Assembly: GCF_900110645.1 (NCBI RefSeq)
Contig: NZ_FOFB01000016.1
Location: 94,684-158,683, forward strand
DNA length: 64,000 nt
Direction: 5' to 3'
Source: Neolewinella agarilytica
GTDB lineage: Bacteria; Bacteroidota; Bacteroidia; Chitinophagales; Saprospiraceae
Every line of letters starts with the position of its first letter. Position 1 is the stretch's first letter. Below the pieces are notes generated by a model. That model had not been told where the DNA came from and did no database searches. It saw nothing but the letters and a program-made list of their open reading frames with translations. Shown here piece after piece: positions 43,887 to 52,270 of the stretch. Position numbers and translations under genes: made by a program.

Positions 43887-45992
43887 ATGATTAACTATCG
43901 TAAGGATACCGACAATATCGTCACCCTCATTCTCGACATGACGGGCCGGACGAGCAACTTGCTCAACCACGAGCTGGTTGCTGCCTTTCAGCCCGTCATC
44001 AGCCATTTGCAGAATGAAAAAAATGCTGGCCGGCTTCGGGGGGTGATCATCACTTCGGCAAAGAAAGACTTTTTGCAGGGGGGAGATCTGGCGTACCTGA
44101 TGAAGCTCGAAGACCCCAAAATAGCCTTTGATGCTGCTCAAAAACTGAAGGCTTTCCTGCGGGATCTGGAGGTTCCTGGTGTTCCCGTCGTAGCAGCGAT
44201 CAATGGTGATGCACTGGGAACGGGCTTTGAGCTCGCTCTTGCCTGTCACCACCGGATTGCGCTGGCGAGCCCCAGGATTCGGCTGGGCCACCCGGAAGTA
44301 AAGATCGGGCTTATCCCCAGTGGAGGTGCCGTTATCCGGCTCATGTGGTTATTGGGCATTGAGCGCGCTTACCCGCTGCTGTTGGAGGGCCGGCGCTATA
44401 GCCCACAGGAAGCATTGAAGGTGGGAATTATTGATGAACTTGCTGCTGACCAGGAAGACCTCATCCGACGGGCAAAAAAGTGGTTAATGTCTGATCCGCC
44501 TTCCCGCAGACCGTGGGATGAGCCCGAGGGGAAAATCCCCGGCGGCACCGCCGCCGACCCCAACCTGGGGCATCGCATCCGGCTACTGACCGCCCGGCAG
44601 AGTGCTAACACGAATGACCTATACCCCGCCAAGCGGGCCATCATCGACCTGCTGGCGGAGGGCTCGAAAGTTGACTTCAAGACCGCCTACCGGATCGACA
44701 GCCGCTATTACGCTAAAGTGGTTACCGGCGAGGTGAGTAAGAATATGATTTCAACTTTCTGGTTTGACAAGCAGGCCGTTCGACGGAAAGGGCTTGGCCG
44801 GCCAAAGGGCTACGGTAAGTTCCGCCCCCGCCGGGTGGGCATCATCGGGGCGGGGCGGATGGGTTCCGGCATTGCTTTCCTCTGCCTCCGCAACGGGCTG
44901 GAAGTAACGCTGAAGGACGTTAGCCAGCCCATTGCTGACCGGGGCCGCGACTACGTCATCGAACGCATCGATGAGTACATCGAGCGGGGCACCTTCCAGC
45001 CCGAGGAACGGGAAGAACTGTTGAGTCGCATCACCACTACTGACAAGAGCGCTGACTTTGCCGACTGTGACATCGTGGTGGAAGCGGTCTTTGAAAACAA
45101 GTCCGTCAAGCAAAAAGTAACCCGGGAAGCAGAGGAAAAGCTCGACGACTTCGCCGTTTTCGCCACCAATACCATCTCCATCCCGATTACGGAGTTGGGC
45201 AATGCTGCTTTACGGCCGGAGAATTACGTCGGCATTCATTTCTTCTCTCCGGCGGAGAAAACTTATGTGGTAGAGATCATCAAAGGCGAAAAGACCAGCG
45301 AAGAGACCATTGCCCGTGCTTTTGACTTTGCCACTACCATCCGGAAAATCCCCGTGATTGTGAAAGACACCTGGGGCTTCTTCGCCGCCAGAGTCCTTAA
45401 TACTTACATTCTCGAGGGGGTAACGATGCTCAACGAAGGCTACCCCGCCGCCCTCATCGAAAATATGGGACGGCAGGCCGGGATGACCACCGGCCCGCTG
45501 GCGCTGGCGGATGAGCTGGGCCTGGACCTCGTTCTTCGCTACGAGCAGCAGGCCGCCAACCATTATGGCAGCAAATATCAGCAGCACCCCGCCGTGCCGG
45601 CACTGCAGAAAATGCTGAATGACCTGAACCGTGGCGGACAAAAAAAGCGGGCGGGCTTCTACGAATATGGAGAGAACGGCCCCGCCCTGCTGTGGGAAGG
45701 AATTGGGGAGCACTTCCCGGTCACTAAAACAGAATACTTCCGAACGCGGATGAAAGACCGTTTTCTGTTCAGCCAGGTCATTGAGTCGGGCTGGTGCCTG
45801 CAGGAGAAGGTCATCACGGAGCCGGCGGCAGCTAACCTGGCCAGTGTCTATGGTTGGGGATTTCCCTCCTACACGGGTGGAACGCTGCGCTATTTTGAGA
45901 GCTACGGCAAGGAGGCTTTTCTAAAACGATGCCAGGAACTGCAGGAACGCTACGGACAGCGGTTTTCGGTACCGAAGTATCTGAGGAGCTAG
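43887..45992 (+). CDS. FadJ-like enoyl-CoA hydratase/3-hydroxyacyl-CoA dehydrogenase
   Basis: The 701-residue protein fuses an enoyl-CoA hydratase domain (about 5-200) and a 3-hydroxyacyl-CoA dehydrogenase (about 315-690), the FadB/FadJ alpha-subunit layout. The hydratase glutamates are present (GTGFE, Glu115; GHPE, Glu137). In the dehydrogenase, the NAD site VGIIGAGRMGSGIA, His451 (IHFFSP) and Glu463 remain. The catalytic Ser position reads Ile430 (NTIS for NTST), with Ser next to it, and the catalytic Asn of GFFVNR is Ala501 (GFFAAR). The hydratase should work; dehydrogenase activity is doubtful. With the upstream thiolase-like gene it looks like a divergent beta-oxidation pair. Confidence 0.85.
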   Translation: MINYRKDTDNIVTLILDMTGRTSNLLNHELVAAFQPVISHLQNEKNAGRLRGVIITSAKKDFLQGGDLAYLMKLEDPKIAFDAAQKLKAFLRDLEVPGVPVVAAINGDALGTGFELALACHHRIALASPRIRLGHPEVKIGLIPSGGAVIRLMWLLGIERAYPLLLEGRRYSPQEALKVGIIDELAADQEDLIRRAKKWLMSDPPSRRPWDEPEGKIPGGTAADPNLGHRIRLLTARQSANTNDLYPAKRAIIDLLAEGSKVDFKTAYRIDSRYYAKVVTGEVSKNMISTFWFDKQAVRRKGLGRPKGYGKFRPRRVGIIGAGRMGSGIAFLCLRNGLEVTLKDVSQPIADRGRDYVIERIDEYIERGTFQPEEREELLSRITTTDKSADFADCDIVVEAVFENKSVKQKVTREAEEKLDDFAVFATNTISIPITELGNAALRPENYVGIHFFSPAEKTYVVEIIKGEKTSEETIARAFDFATTIRKIPVIVKDTWGFFAARVLNTYILEGVTMLNEGYPAALIENMGRQAGMTTGPLALADELGLDLVLRYEQQAANHYGSKYQQHPAVPALQKMLNDLNRGGQKKRAGFYEYGENGPALLWEGIGEHFPVTKTEYFRTRMKDRFLFSQVIESGWCLQEKVITEPAAANLASVYGWGFPSYTGGTLRYFESYGKEAFLKRCQELQERYGQRFSVPKYLRS

Positions 45993-46003
45993 CTGCCGGT
46001 GCC

Positions 46004-46603
46004 TTAATTTTCCAGTTTTACCTTTCGCAGATCTCCGGAAAGGGGGATAACCTCTACGCTGTCATCCGCCTTCAGCAGGAAATATACCTCGCTGGTTTTG
46101 CCGATCATTCGGCCGGAGTCCTGGCTGCCATCATTATAAATAAGTGTGATGGGAGAACTGTTCCGGATGCCTCTTTCAGACGTTTTGCCGTAGGCTAATG
46201 CAAATACGCCGATGCACCATATCAGGGTAATAATCAGCGAAATATTTCTAAAGCTCTTATAGCCCTTTCGTTTAGCCTGTCCAAAGGCCAGAAGGTTATA
46301 AAAGCGGGGAAATTTATGGGACATCCAGACGTCAAGCCGGTACATCAGGTAGCAGAATAAGGACACACTGGCGGCCATCAGCAAAATCCGAAGATCGCTG
46401 AAGGGGGCGATGAGAAAATCCAGCACACCTGCGTATTCAAAGATGTTGATCCCAAACTCCCGGTAGCGAAAATAATTGTAGAGCATTCCCAGGCCGACAA
46501 GGAGGCCATAAAAGACGTAGATGATGGTTTGCAGCTCGCCAAGCAGGAGTTCAAAACGATCCTTGATGAGTCCTTCATCTGCCCTGTTTTCTGTATCAGC
46601 CAT
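46004..46603 (-). CDS. Small membrane protein of unknown function
   Basis: The start is taken at the ATG at 46603 (MADTENRADEG); the upstream ATG (46624) would precede a TAACTTTG -7-like element at 46609-46616 that is nearly in contact with the start. The protein of about 199 residues has hydrophobic segments at about 27-45, 60-80 and 120-145. A C-terminal soluble part contains SPITLIYNDGSQDSGRMIGKTSEVYFLLKADDSVEVIPLSG, which reads as a small beta domain. No family is recognised. It converges with the FadJ-like gene, 11 bp apart. Confidence 0.7.
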   Translation of the reverse strand: MADTENRADEGLIKDRFELLLGELQTIIYVFYGLLVGLGMLYNYFRYREFGINIFEYAGVLDFLIAPFSDLRILLMAASVSLFCYLMYRLDVWMSHKFPRFYNLLAFGQAKRKGYKSFRNISLIITLIWCIGVFALAYGKTSERGIRNSSPITLIYNDGSQDSGRMIGKTSEVYFLLKADDSVEVIPLSGDLRKVKLEN

Positions 46604-46635
46604 AGTCCCAAAGTTAATCAGCAAACAGCTTCAGC

Positions 46636-46734
46636 GGCGCTCGCCGCAGGTGCAAGGCAGAAGCAGACAGCCGTGGAGGTTAATTCTTTCGCTCTTTGCC
46701 CCAAAAACACTTCCCTGCACCTGCGGTGAGCGCC
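46636..46734. repeat. GCAGGTGCA element pair with co-varying arms
   Basis: GGCGCTCGCCGCAGGTGCA (46636-46654) faces TGCACCTGCGGTGAGCGCC (46716-46734). Both arms carry TCGC/TCAC where other copies have GGAC, so the pair has changed together. Tails are AGCAGACAG and GGCAAAG. It lies in the gap between divergent genes. Confidence 0.7.
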
Positions 46735-46847
46735 CAAAAAATGTGGCTCATCATCCTAATGTCATACCGACCGGAAATAAGCCCGTAATTCGCAACCATA
46801 CGTCCGTGCCTCCGTTAAACTACTAATCAATAATCAGGACCGAAAAC

Positions 46848-48302
46848 ATGAGTAAACGCCTCGCCATTGTTTGGTTTCGCCGCGACTTACGCCTACACGA
46901 TAATGAAGCCCTGACGGACGCCCTGAAACACGCCGACGAGGTGCTCCCCGTATTCATATTCGACCCACGTGAGTGGCGTGGTACACTGCCGCACACTGGT
47001 TTGCCCAAAATAGGCAGCCACCGGGCGAAATTTGTATTGGAGAGTGTACTGGACCTGAAGAAAAACCTGCGTAAACGCGGTGCGGATCTTCTCATCCGGA
47101 TCGGCAAACCCGAAGAGGAGCTCGTGGAGCTTACCCATCAGACGCACGCCAGCTGGGTCTTTTGCAACCGGGAACGCACCCAGGAAGAGCTCGTGGTGCA
47201 GAATGCCGTAGAGGCTAACCTCTGGGCCATCGGTCGCGAGGTCTATTATAGCCGCGGAAAGCTACTCTACTACACTGCTGATTTACCCTTCCCCATTACC
47301 CATACGCCGGATGTTTTCACCCAGTTCCGCAAAGAAACTGAGCGGATTACGCCCGTACGTGAGCCCCTGCCCACCCCCATGCGCATACCGCTGGCCCAGG
47401 AAGAGGGCCTTGATTTTGGTGAAGTCCCTACCCTTTCCGACTTTGGTATCGTGCCCCCACCGGAAGACAAGCGGGCCGCCATTCACTGGCAGGGCGGTGA
47501 AACGGCCGGCCTCGACCGCCTGGCCTATTATCTCTTTGACTCCCAGGCGATCTCTACCTATAAAGAAACCCGAAATGGCCTGATCGGCAGCGACTACAGC
47601 ACCAAATTCAGTGCCTGGCTGGCGCATGGTTGTCTTTCGCCAAAGAAAATCTATGCCGAGGTCAAGGCTTACGAAGAAAAAAACGGCGCCAACGACAGCA
47701 CTTACTGGGTCATTTTTGAACTCCTCTGGAGAGACTTTTTCCGACTGATGGGCAAAAAACATGGCAACGCCATTTTCCATAAAGGAGGGCCCAAGGGAGA
47801 AGCTTCAACCTGGCGCAAAGACCCCGCTGCCTTCCAGCGGTGGATGGACGGACAGACCGGTACGCCCTTCATCGATGCCAACATGCGCGAAATTGCTCTG
47901 ACCGGCTTCATGAGCAACCGCGGCCGGCAGAACGTAGCCAGCTACCTGGTCAAAGATCTGAAGCTGGACTGGCGGCTCGGTGCCGAATATTTTGAGCACC
48001 AGCTGACGGATTACGACGTCACCAGCAACTGGTGCAACTGGAATTACGTCGCCGGCGTAGGCTCTGACCCGCGCGAAGACCGCTACTTTAATATTCTGAG
48101 TCAGGCCCAACGCTATGACGATAACGGAGACTACGTCAAGCTCTGGTGCCCGGAGCTATCTGCGTTGCCCTGTGAAGAAATTCACCAACCTGATCAGCTT
48201 ACGGACGGGGAGCAGTCCGCCAGGGGCGTAAAGCTTGGCGTTGATTACCCCACGCCACTGATTCCCAGCGAGCATTGGCAGCGAAAGAAGGGGCGGCGGT
48301 AG
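46848..48302 (+). CDS. Cryptochrome DASH
   Basis: The 484-residue flavoprotein has an N-terminal photolyase domain (IVWFRRDLRLHDNEAL) and a C-terminal FAD-binding domain (about 220-450) with GYLTxRN-like and FMSNRGRQNVASYL segments. It ends with SNWCNWNYVAGVGSDPREDRYF and RYDDNGDYVKLWCPEL, which mark the CRY-DASH clade rather than CPD photolyase. DASH proteins repair cyclobutane dimers in single-stranded DNA and may also act in light sensing. It stands alone after a GCAGGTGCA element pair, with a GGTAGT microsatellite at its 3' end. Confidence 0.92.
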   Translation: MSKRLAIVWFRRDLRLHDNEALTDALKHADEVLPVFIFDPREWRGTLPHTGLPKIGSHRAKFVLESVLDLKKNLRKRGADLLIRIGKPEEELVELTHQTHASWVFCNRERTQEELVVQNAVEANLWAIGREVYYSRGKLLYYTADLPFPITHTPDVFTQFRKETERITPVREPLPTPMRIPLAQEEGLDFGEVPTLSDFGIVPPPEDKRAAIHWQGGETAGLDRLAYYLFDSQAISTYKETRNGLIGSDYSTKFSAWLAHGCLSPKKIYAEVKAYEEKNGANDSTYWVIFELLWRDFFRLMGKKHGNAIFHKGGPKGEASTWRKDPAAFQRWMDGQTGTPFIDANMREIALTGFMSNRGRQNVASYLVKDLKLDWRLGAEYFEHQLTDYDVTSNWCNWNYVAGVGSDPREDRYFNILSQAQRYDDNGDYVKLWCPELSALPCEEIHQPDQLTDGEQSARGVKLGVDYPTPLIPSEHWQRKKGRR

Positions 48303-48478
48303 TAGTGGTTGTATCCTGGTAGTGATAGTGTGGTAGTAGCGGCAATCCCTGCGAAGCTTTACCCCTTACAAACTAAAAAACTTCCTTCGAGCGTTACGCT
48401 TTCGACAATTCCTGCATTAAGAGCCAATGGCGGACAACTTTAACGCCCCCGGCTTACCGTGCCTCCGTGCGTTTTGTT

Positions 48479-48486
48479 TACATTTG
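48479..48486 (+). promoter_or_regulatory. Candidate -7 element of the PorP/SprF gene
   Basis: TACATTTG fits TAnnTTTG, 64 bases before the PorP start; no -33 TTG at the right spacing. The remainder of the 248-bp gap (48303-48550) begins with a GGTAGT-rich tract and holds no gene. Confidence 0.4.
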
Positions 48487-48550
48487 TCCATAGCTACGGC
48501 AGGTGAGCTATCTGTCTTCCCGATCCCAAATACTTTAGTGTAGCCAAATT

Positions 48551-49597
48551 ATGAAGTTACTCCAGACCTTTTGCTTAGTCTTTTTCTGTGCGCTCGGCTT
48601 ACAAGCACAGGACATTCACTTCTCCCAGTTTTACATGTCTCCGCTCAATTTAAATCCAGCGATGACGGGAGTAATGAACTGTAACAGCCGAATTGCGGTC
48701 AACTACCGCAGCCAGTGGGCTTCTATTCTTGGAAGTTCTGCTTTTCAGACTTACAGTGTCAGTTATGACCAGCGGGTATCCGTTGGCCGCAACGACTTCT
48801 TCGGTATTGGTGGTACCTTCTGGGGCGACAAGGCCGGCCAGGCGGACTTCGCCACAACGACGGGAAAAATTTCCCTGAGCTACTCCAAGAAAATGGGCGG
48901 TAGCCGTAAGTACGGCAATTACCTCGTGGCTGGTGCCGAAGGTGGTGCCGCTCAGCGCAGCCTCAACTTCCTCGCGCTTCGCTGGGGTACCCAGCACGAC
49001 GGTGACGGTGGCTTTGACATCAATGCCGTAAGCGGTGAGAATGGATTTGACCGCGATCAGTTTCTGTTCGCTGACCTGGCTGCCGGCCTGCTCTGGTTCA
49101 TGGTCTTTGATGAGCACAACAGCCTCTACGTAGGAGGTGCCTTTCACCACCTGAACCGCGCCGATCAAAGCTTTGACAGCAGTGCGGATGAATTGCTCTA
49201 CAGCCGCTACACCATGCACGGTGGTGGTGAATTCATGCTGGGCTCCCGCTTCGGCCTGGTTCCCGGAGTGATTGTGATGACGCAGGGCCCCAGCTTCCAG
49301 GTCAATGCGGGTACGAACGTCAAGTTCCTCCTCGATGGTGGCCGCAACCGCAGCACCCAGTCTTTCCAGTTGGGTCTTTGGACGCGCGTCTCTAACCGCT
49401 ACGACTCCAGCGTGCTGACGGATGCTCTCATCCTGAGCTCTCGCTTCGACTACGAAAACTTTGCGCTTGGATTCAGCTACGACATCAATACGAGCTCACT
49501 GAATACAGCAACTGACGGAAATGGTGGCTTCGAGCTATCTCTGCAATACAAAATCTGTGGTGGTCAGCGCCGCGGTGTTTATTGTCCGCAGTTCTAA
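48551..49597 (+). CDS. PorP/SprF-family T9SS outer-membrane protein
   Basis: The 348-residue protein has a signal peptide (1-19, LQAQ) and the family's opening DIHFSQFYMSPLNLNPAMTGVMN, followed by a barrel of antiparallel strands. PorP/SprF proteins are outer-membrane partners of the T9SS; in flavobacteria SprF is needed to export the SprB adhesin. Multiple paralogues are usual, each linked to a different cargo. No large adhesin gene is next to it. A short hairpin follows the stop. Confidence 0.92.
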   Translation: MKLLQTFCLVFFCALGLQAQDIHFSQFYMSPLNLNPAMTGVMNCNSRIAVNYRSQWASILGSSAFQTYSVSYDQRVSVGRNDFFGIGGTFWGDKAGQADFATTTGKISLSYSKKMGGSRKYGNYLVAGAEGGAAQRSLNFLALRWGTQHDGDGGFDINAVSGENGFDRDQFLFADLAAGLLWFMVFDEHNSLYVGGAFHHLNRADQSFDSSADELLYSRYTMHGGGEFMLGSRFGLVPGVIVMTQGPSFQVNAGTNVKFLLDGGRNRSTQSFQLGLWTRVSNRYDSSVLTDALILSSRFDYENFALGFSYDINTSSLNTATDGNGGFELSLQYKICGGQRRGVYCPQF

Positions 49598-49601
49598 GAG
49601 T

Positions 49602-49621
49602 CGGTAAGTTTTCACTTACCG
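49602..49621 (+). terminator. Candidate terminator of the PorP/SprF gene
   Basis: CGGTAAGT (49602-49609) and ACTTACCG (49614-49621) pair around TTTC, 4 bp after the stop. There is no long T-run. Confidence 0.5.
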
Positions 49622-49632
49622 GACGGTTTATC

Positions 49633-49640
49633 TACATTTG
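49633..49640 (+). promoter_or_regulatory. -7 element of the bactofilin-AtpZ operon
   Basis: TACATTTG fits TAnnTTTG, 70 bases before the bactofilin start. The predicted leader carries the hairpin CCTAAGC-GCTATT-GCTTAGG (49658-49677) a few bases after the likely start of transcription. The -33 box is weak. Confidence 0.45.
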
Positions 49641-49710
49641 CCAAACACACACTATTGCCTAAGCGCTATTGCTTAGGTATCTTACAGCACACCTTTTACA
49701 AACGATAATA

Positions 49711-50166
49711 ATGTTCGGCAACAACAACGGGAAAGACACTAAAGGAAAGAGTTCAGACTCCGGTCGCAGCAGCACGCCTGCTGGTGGTGGCGGCGTCAAT
49801 ACAATCGACGCTAAAACAACGATTGAAGGCAACCTCAAGGCCGGTGGAGACATCCGCATTGATGGCACTTTAATTGGTAACCTCATCTGCGAAGCGAAAC
49901 TCATCATTGGCCCCAAAGGCAACATCGAAGGTGATGTAGAATGTGCCCAGGCGACCATCGAAGGCACCTTTAAGGGCAACCTCATCGTACGGGAAGAACT
50001 GACGCTACAGGCTACGGCTAAAGTTACCGGCGACGTTAAAGCAAAGAAAATGGCCGTTCTCGGTGGTTCTCAGATTAATGGCACCTGCACCGTTCCTTAC
50101 AGCGGTGGCGGCGGCAAAATGTCTGCGGGAAATCCACTGAAAAAGCAACAGGGTGCCAACGCTTAA
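49711..50166 (+). CDS. Bactofilin
   Basis: The start is the ATG at 49711 (MFGNNNGKDTKG); the longer frame from 49669 would begin inside the leader hairpin. The 151-residue protein has a disordered Gly/Ser-rich N-terminus and a bactofilin beta-helix core (about 35-125): INTIDAKTTIEGNLKAGGDIRIDGTLIGNL, then repeated short strands. It has a short basic tail. Bactofilins polymerise into filaments that scaffold cell-wall or envelope machinery. Its stop overlaps the AtpZ start by 14 bp, so the two are translationally coupled. Confidence 0.92.
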   Translation: MFGNNNGKDTKGKSSDSGRSSTPAGGGGVNTIDAKTTIEGNLKAGGDIRIDGTLIGNLICEAKLIIGPKGNIEGDVECAQATIEGTFKGNLIVREELTLQATAKVTGDVKAKKMAVLGGSQINGTCTVPYSGGGGKMSAGNPLKKQQGANA

Positions 50167-50377
50167 CGAAGAGGAAAAGAAGAAGCTCCGTAAAGGCACG
50201 CGCAACTGGATGAAATACAGCGGGATGGCCTTTCAGATGATTGGCGTTATGCTCGCATTCGTGTTTGGTGGCATTTACCTCGACGAGTGGCTGGGGTCTA
50301 GCCCCTGGGCTACTGTCGTGCTTAGCTTATTGGGCGTTACTGCCGGATTGTATGTTTCTTTGCGGGACTTTATCTAG
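50153..50377 (+). CDS. AtpZ/AtpI-family small membrane protein
   Basis: The 74-residue protein has a charged N-terminus and two hydrophobic helices (MAFQMIGVMLAFVFGGIYLDEWLG and the C-terminal WATVVLSLLGVTAGLYVSLRD), the layout of AtpZ, an assembly factor of the F1Fo ATP synthase often encoded before atpB. It overlaps the bactofilin stop and is followed after 10 bp by another small membrane protein. No ATP synthase gene follows, which is unusual for this family. Confidence 0.85.
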   Translation: MPTLNEEEKKKLRKGTRNWMKYSGMAFQMIGVMLAFVFGGIYLDEWLGSSPWATVVLSLLGVTAGLYVSLRDFI

Positions 50378-50387
50378 CTCTCCGTTC

Positions 50388-50771
50388 ATGACCAATTCCC
50401 GATTCTACTCCCTGCTCGGTATTTTCAGCCTTGTTGCTATCCTGGCCGCTGCGGCCTGTCATTACTGGCTACCCCTCGACTATGCGCTCCCCCTGACGAT
50501 CGGTACGATCGTGGGCTTGTTGCTGCTTACCGTAGTGATCTTCGTGATCAGTAAGCGGACGGCTGCGGCGGAGAACAAACACCTTTTTGGTAATGCCTTC
50601 ATGGGCATCACCATGGTAAAACTATTTCTCTGCGGAGGGACGATGGTCGCTTATGTTGTGCTGGCGGAGCCGGAAAACAAGCTCTTTGTCGTTCCCTTTT
50701 TTCTGAGCTACCTGATCTATACCTCTCTGGAGGTAATGGTTTTGGTCAAGCTGGCGGCGACCGGAAAGTAA
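50388..50771 (+). CDS. Small four-helix membrane protein in the AtpZ operon
   Basis: The start is the ATG at 50388 (MTNSRFYSLLG), 10 bp after the AtpZ stop; a longer frame overlaps AtpZ and is rejected. The 127-residue protein has four hydrophobic helices (about 7-26, 32-52, 70-92, 97-118). In Bacteroidota a protein of this size and shape commonly stands between AtpZ and ATP synthase subunit a, and may be AtpI-like. Sequence alone gives no function. Confidence 0.7.
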   Translation: MTNSRFYSLLGIFSLVAILAAAACHYWLPLDYALPLTIGTIVGLLLLTVVIFVISKRTAAAENKHLFGNAFMGITMVKLFLCGGTMVAYVVLAEPENKLFVVPFFLSYLIYTSLEVMVLVKLAATGK

Positions 50772-50794
50772 GAACAAGCGAAAACCGTGGCTCT

Positions 50795-52270
50795 ATGCGC
50801 AAATACTACTGGCTGGCCCTCTTCCTTCTGCTGGCCATCGCCTTACGGTGGGGCTCCTTTTTTATTTCCGTCATCAATCACGACGAAAGCACTTACATCG
50901 TCATTGCTGAGGAGATGTTACGCGGAGAGCTCTACTTCCGGGACGTAGTAGACACTAAGCCCATTGGCATTTTCTGGATATACATGCTGCTCATCAAGCT
51001 TACCGGTGGTAGCCTGGTGGCCTTACGGGCCGCGGCGGCGGTTGTGGTGGGCCTCGGTAGCTGGGGACTGTTTCTTAGCGGCAGGAGAGCTACGGGAAGC
51101 GAACGGGTTGGGGTCGCAGCGGGCGTTATTTACGCCTTTGTTTGCAGTATCTACACCTACTACGGTTTGTCTCCGAATACGGAGATATTTTTCAATGTAT
51201 TCACCATTTTCGCGGTAACCATCGCGGTAGCTCCAAGAATCAGACCGGGGCATGCTGATGCTTTCCGGCATTGGCCCCTGGCGGGCTTATTACTGGGTTG
51301 TGCCGTAGCCATCAAACCCTTTGCGGCGGCGGAGGCCCTGGCCATCGGGCTGTTTATGCTCTGGTATTATGGCCGGCAAGGAGCCTGGTCGCGGGCAGTA
51401 TTTTCCGGTTTAGCGCTGGTGGCGGGCTTTCTCGTTCCGCTGGCCGTAGTCTACCTCTATTACCGGCAGGCGGGCTTGCTGGAAGCCTTTCAGTTCTACA
51501 CTTTCGAGGTGGCGGGCGCTTACCCCGTTGACCTGCCGTGGTACTTACGCCTCAAGTATATGGGTGATTATTTGCTGCGCTACTCTCCTTTCGTCATTCT
51601 GGGCGCCGGGGCGCTGGTGCAATGGAAGCGTTTCAAAAGCAAAGAAGGGCTGCAGTGGGGCTACTACCTCCTGCTTCAGTTTCTGCTGGTATCAGTAGTA
51701 GTGCTCATTACGGGCAAGCGATTTGGCCATTATCAGGTGCAGTTGCACCCGGTGCTGTCTTTGCTGGCAGCCTGCTGGTGGGCACCGGGGCTGACGATAT
51801 TCCCCCGGCTCCGCCGGGAACGGCTACGAAAGTGGACGCCCACCATCGTGGCAAGTCTTGCCCTCCTGCTCGGCGTTGTCCACTTGCAACACTACACCAA
51901 AAAAGACGATAAGCCCGCCCGCATTGCCGCTTACTTCGAAGACAAGCTGGCACCCGGAGAAACCTTCTTTGGGATTAATGGCTGGCAGATAACGCATCAC
52001 TTGCTGGACCGGCCGGTCCCCACCCCCTACGTTCATTCGTCTTTGCTGTACCTGGACCATCACGTCCGGGCCTTTCAGATCGATGAACTGGCAGAGGCGG
52101 AGCGCATCATTAACGACCCGACGGTAATTTACCTCGTTGGCCGGGCCCAGGACTCAAACGCTGATACACCGCTTACGGAGCGACTCCTGGAGGTCTTCGA
52201 ACCCTTTGGTGAGATCGGGGAAGATATTCGGGTTTGGAAACGTGTACCTCCGGCTTCAGCCGGAGGGTAG
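50795..52270 (+). CDS. GT39/PMT-like membrane glycosyltransferase
   Basis: The 491-residue protein has about ten transmembrane helices. The N-terminal first loop NHDESTYIVIAEEMLRGELYFRDVVDTKP holds the acidic Asp-Glu motif and the Lys-Pro end typical of the ArnT/PMT/GT39 fold. The protein should transfer a sugar from a polyprenyl-phosphate carrier on the periplasmic side. It starts 23 bp after the previous gene and may be co-transcribed. The last residues (PPASAGG) and the stop codon are encoded by a RAYT-type palindrome, so the natural C-terminus may have been altered there. The acceptor is unknown. Confidence 0.85.
   Translation: MRKYYWLALFLLLAIALRWGSFFISVINHDESTYIVIAEEMLRGELYFRDVVDTKPIGIFWIYMLLIKLTGGSLVALRAAAAVVVGLGSWGLFLSGRRATGSERVGVAAGVIYAFVCSIYTYYGLSPNTEIFFNVFTIFAVTIAVAPRIRPGHADAFRHWPLAGLLLGCAVAIKPFAAAEALAIGLFMLWYYGRQGAWSRAVFSGLALVAGFLVPLAVVYLYYRQAGLLEAFQFYTFEVAGAYPVDLPWYLRLKYMGDYLLRYSPFVILGAGALVQWKRFKSKEGLQWGYYLLLQFLLVSVVVLITGKRFGHYQVQLHPVLSLLAACWWAPGLTIFPRLRRERLRKWTPTIVASLALLLGVVHLQHYTKKDDKPARIAAYFEDKLAPGETFFGINGWQITHHLLDRPVPTPYVHSSLLYLDHHVRAFQIDELAEAERIINDPTVIYLVGRAQDSNADTPLTERLLEVFEPFGEIGEDIRVWKRVPPASAGG
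52247..52267. repeat. REP-like palindrome, left end of the RAYT locus
   Basis: CCTCCGGCTTCAGCCGGAGG plus G: 9-bp stem with a 2-base apex. It is flanked by GTA on the left and GTAGC on the right. It contains the last codons of two convergent genes: the GT39 gene ends at 52270 and the RAYT gene ends at 52256. Confidence 0.85.
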
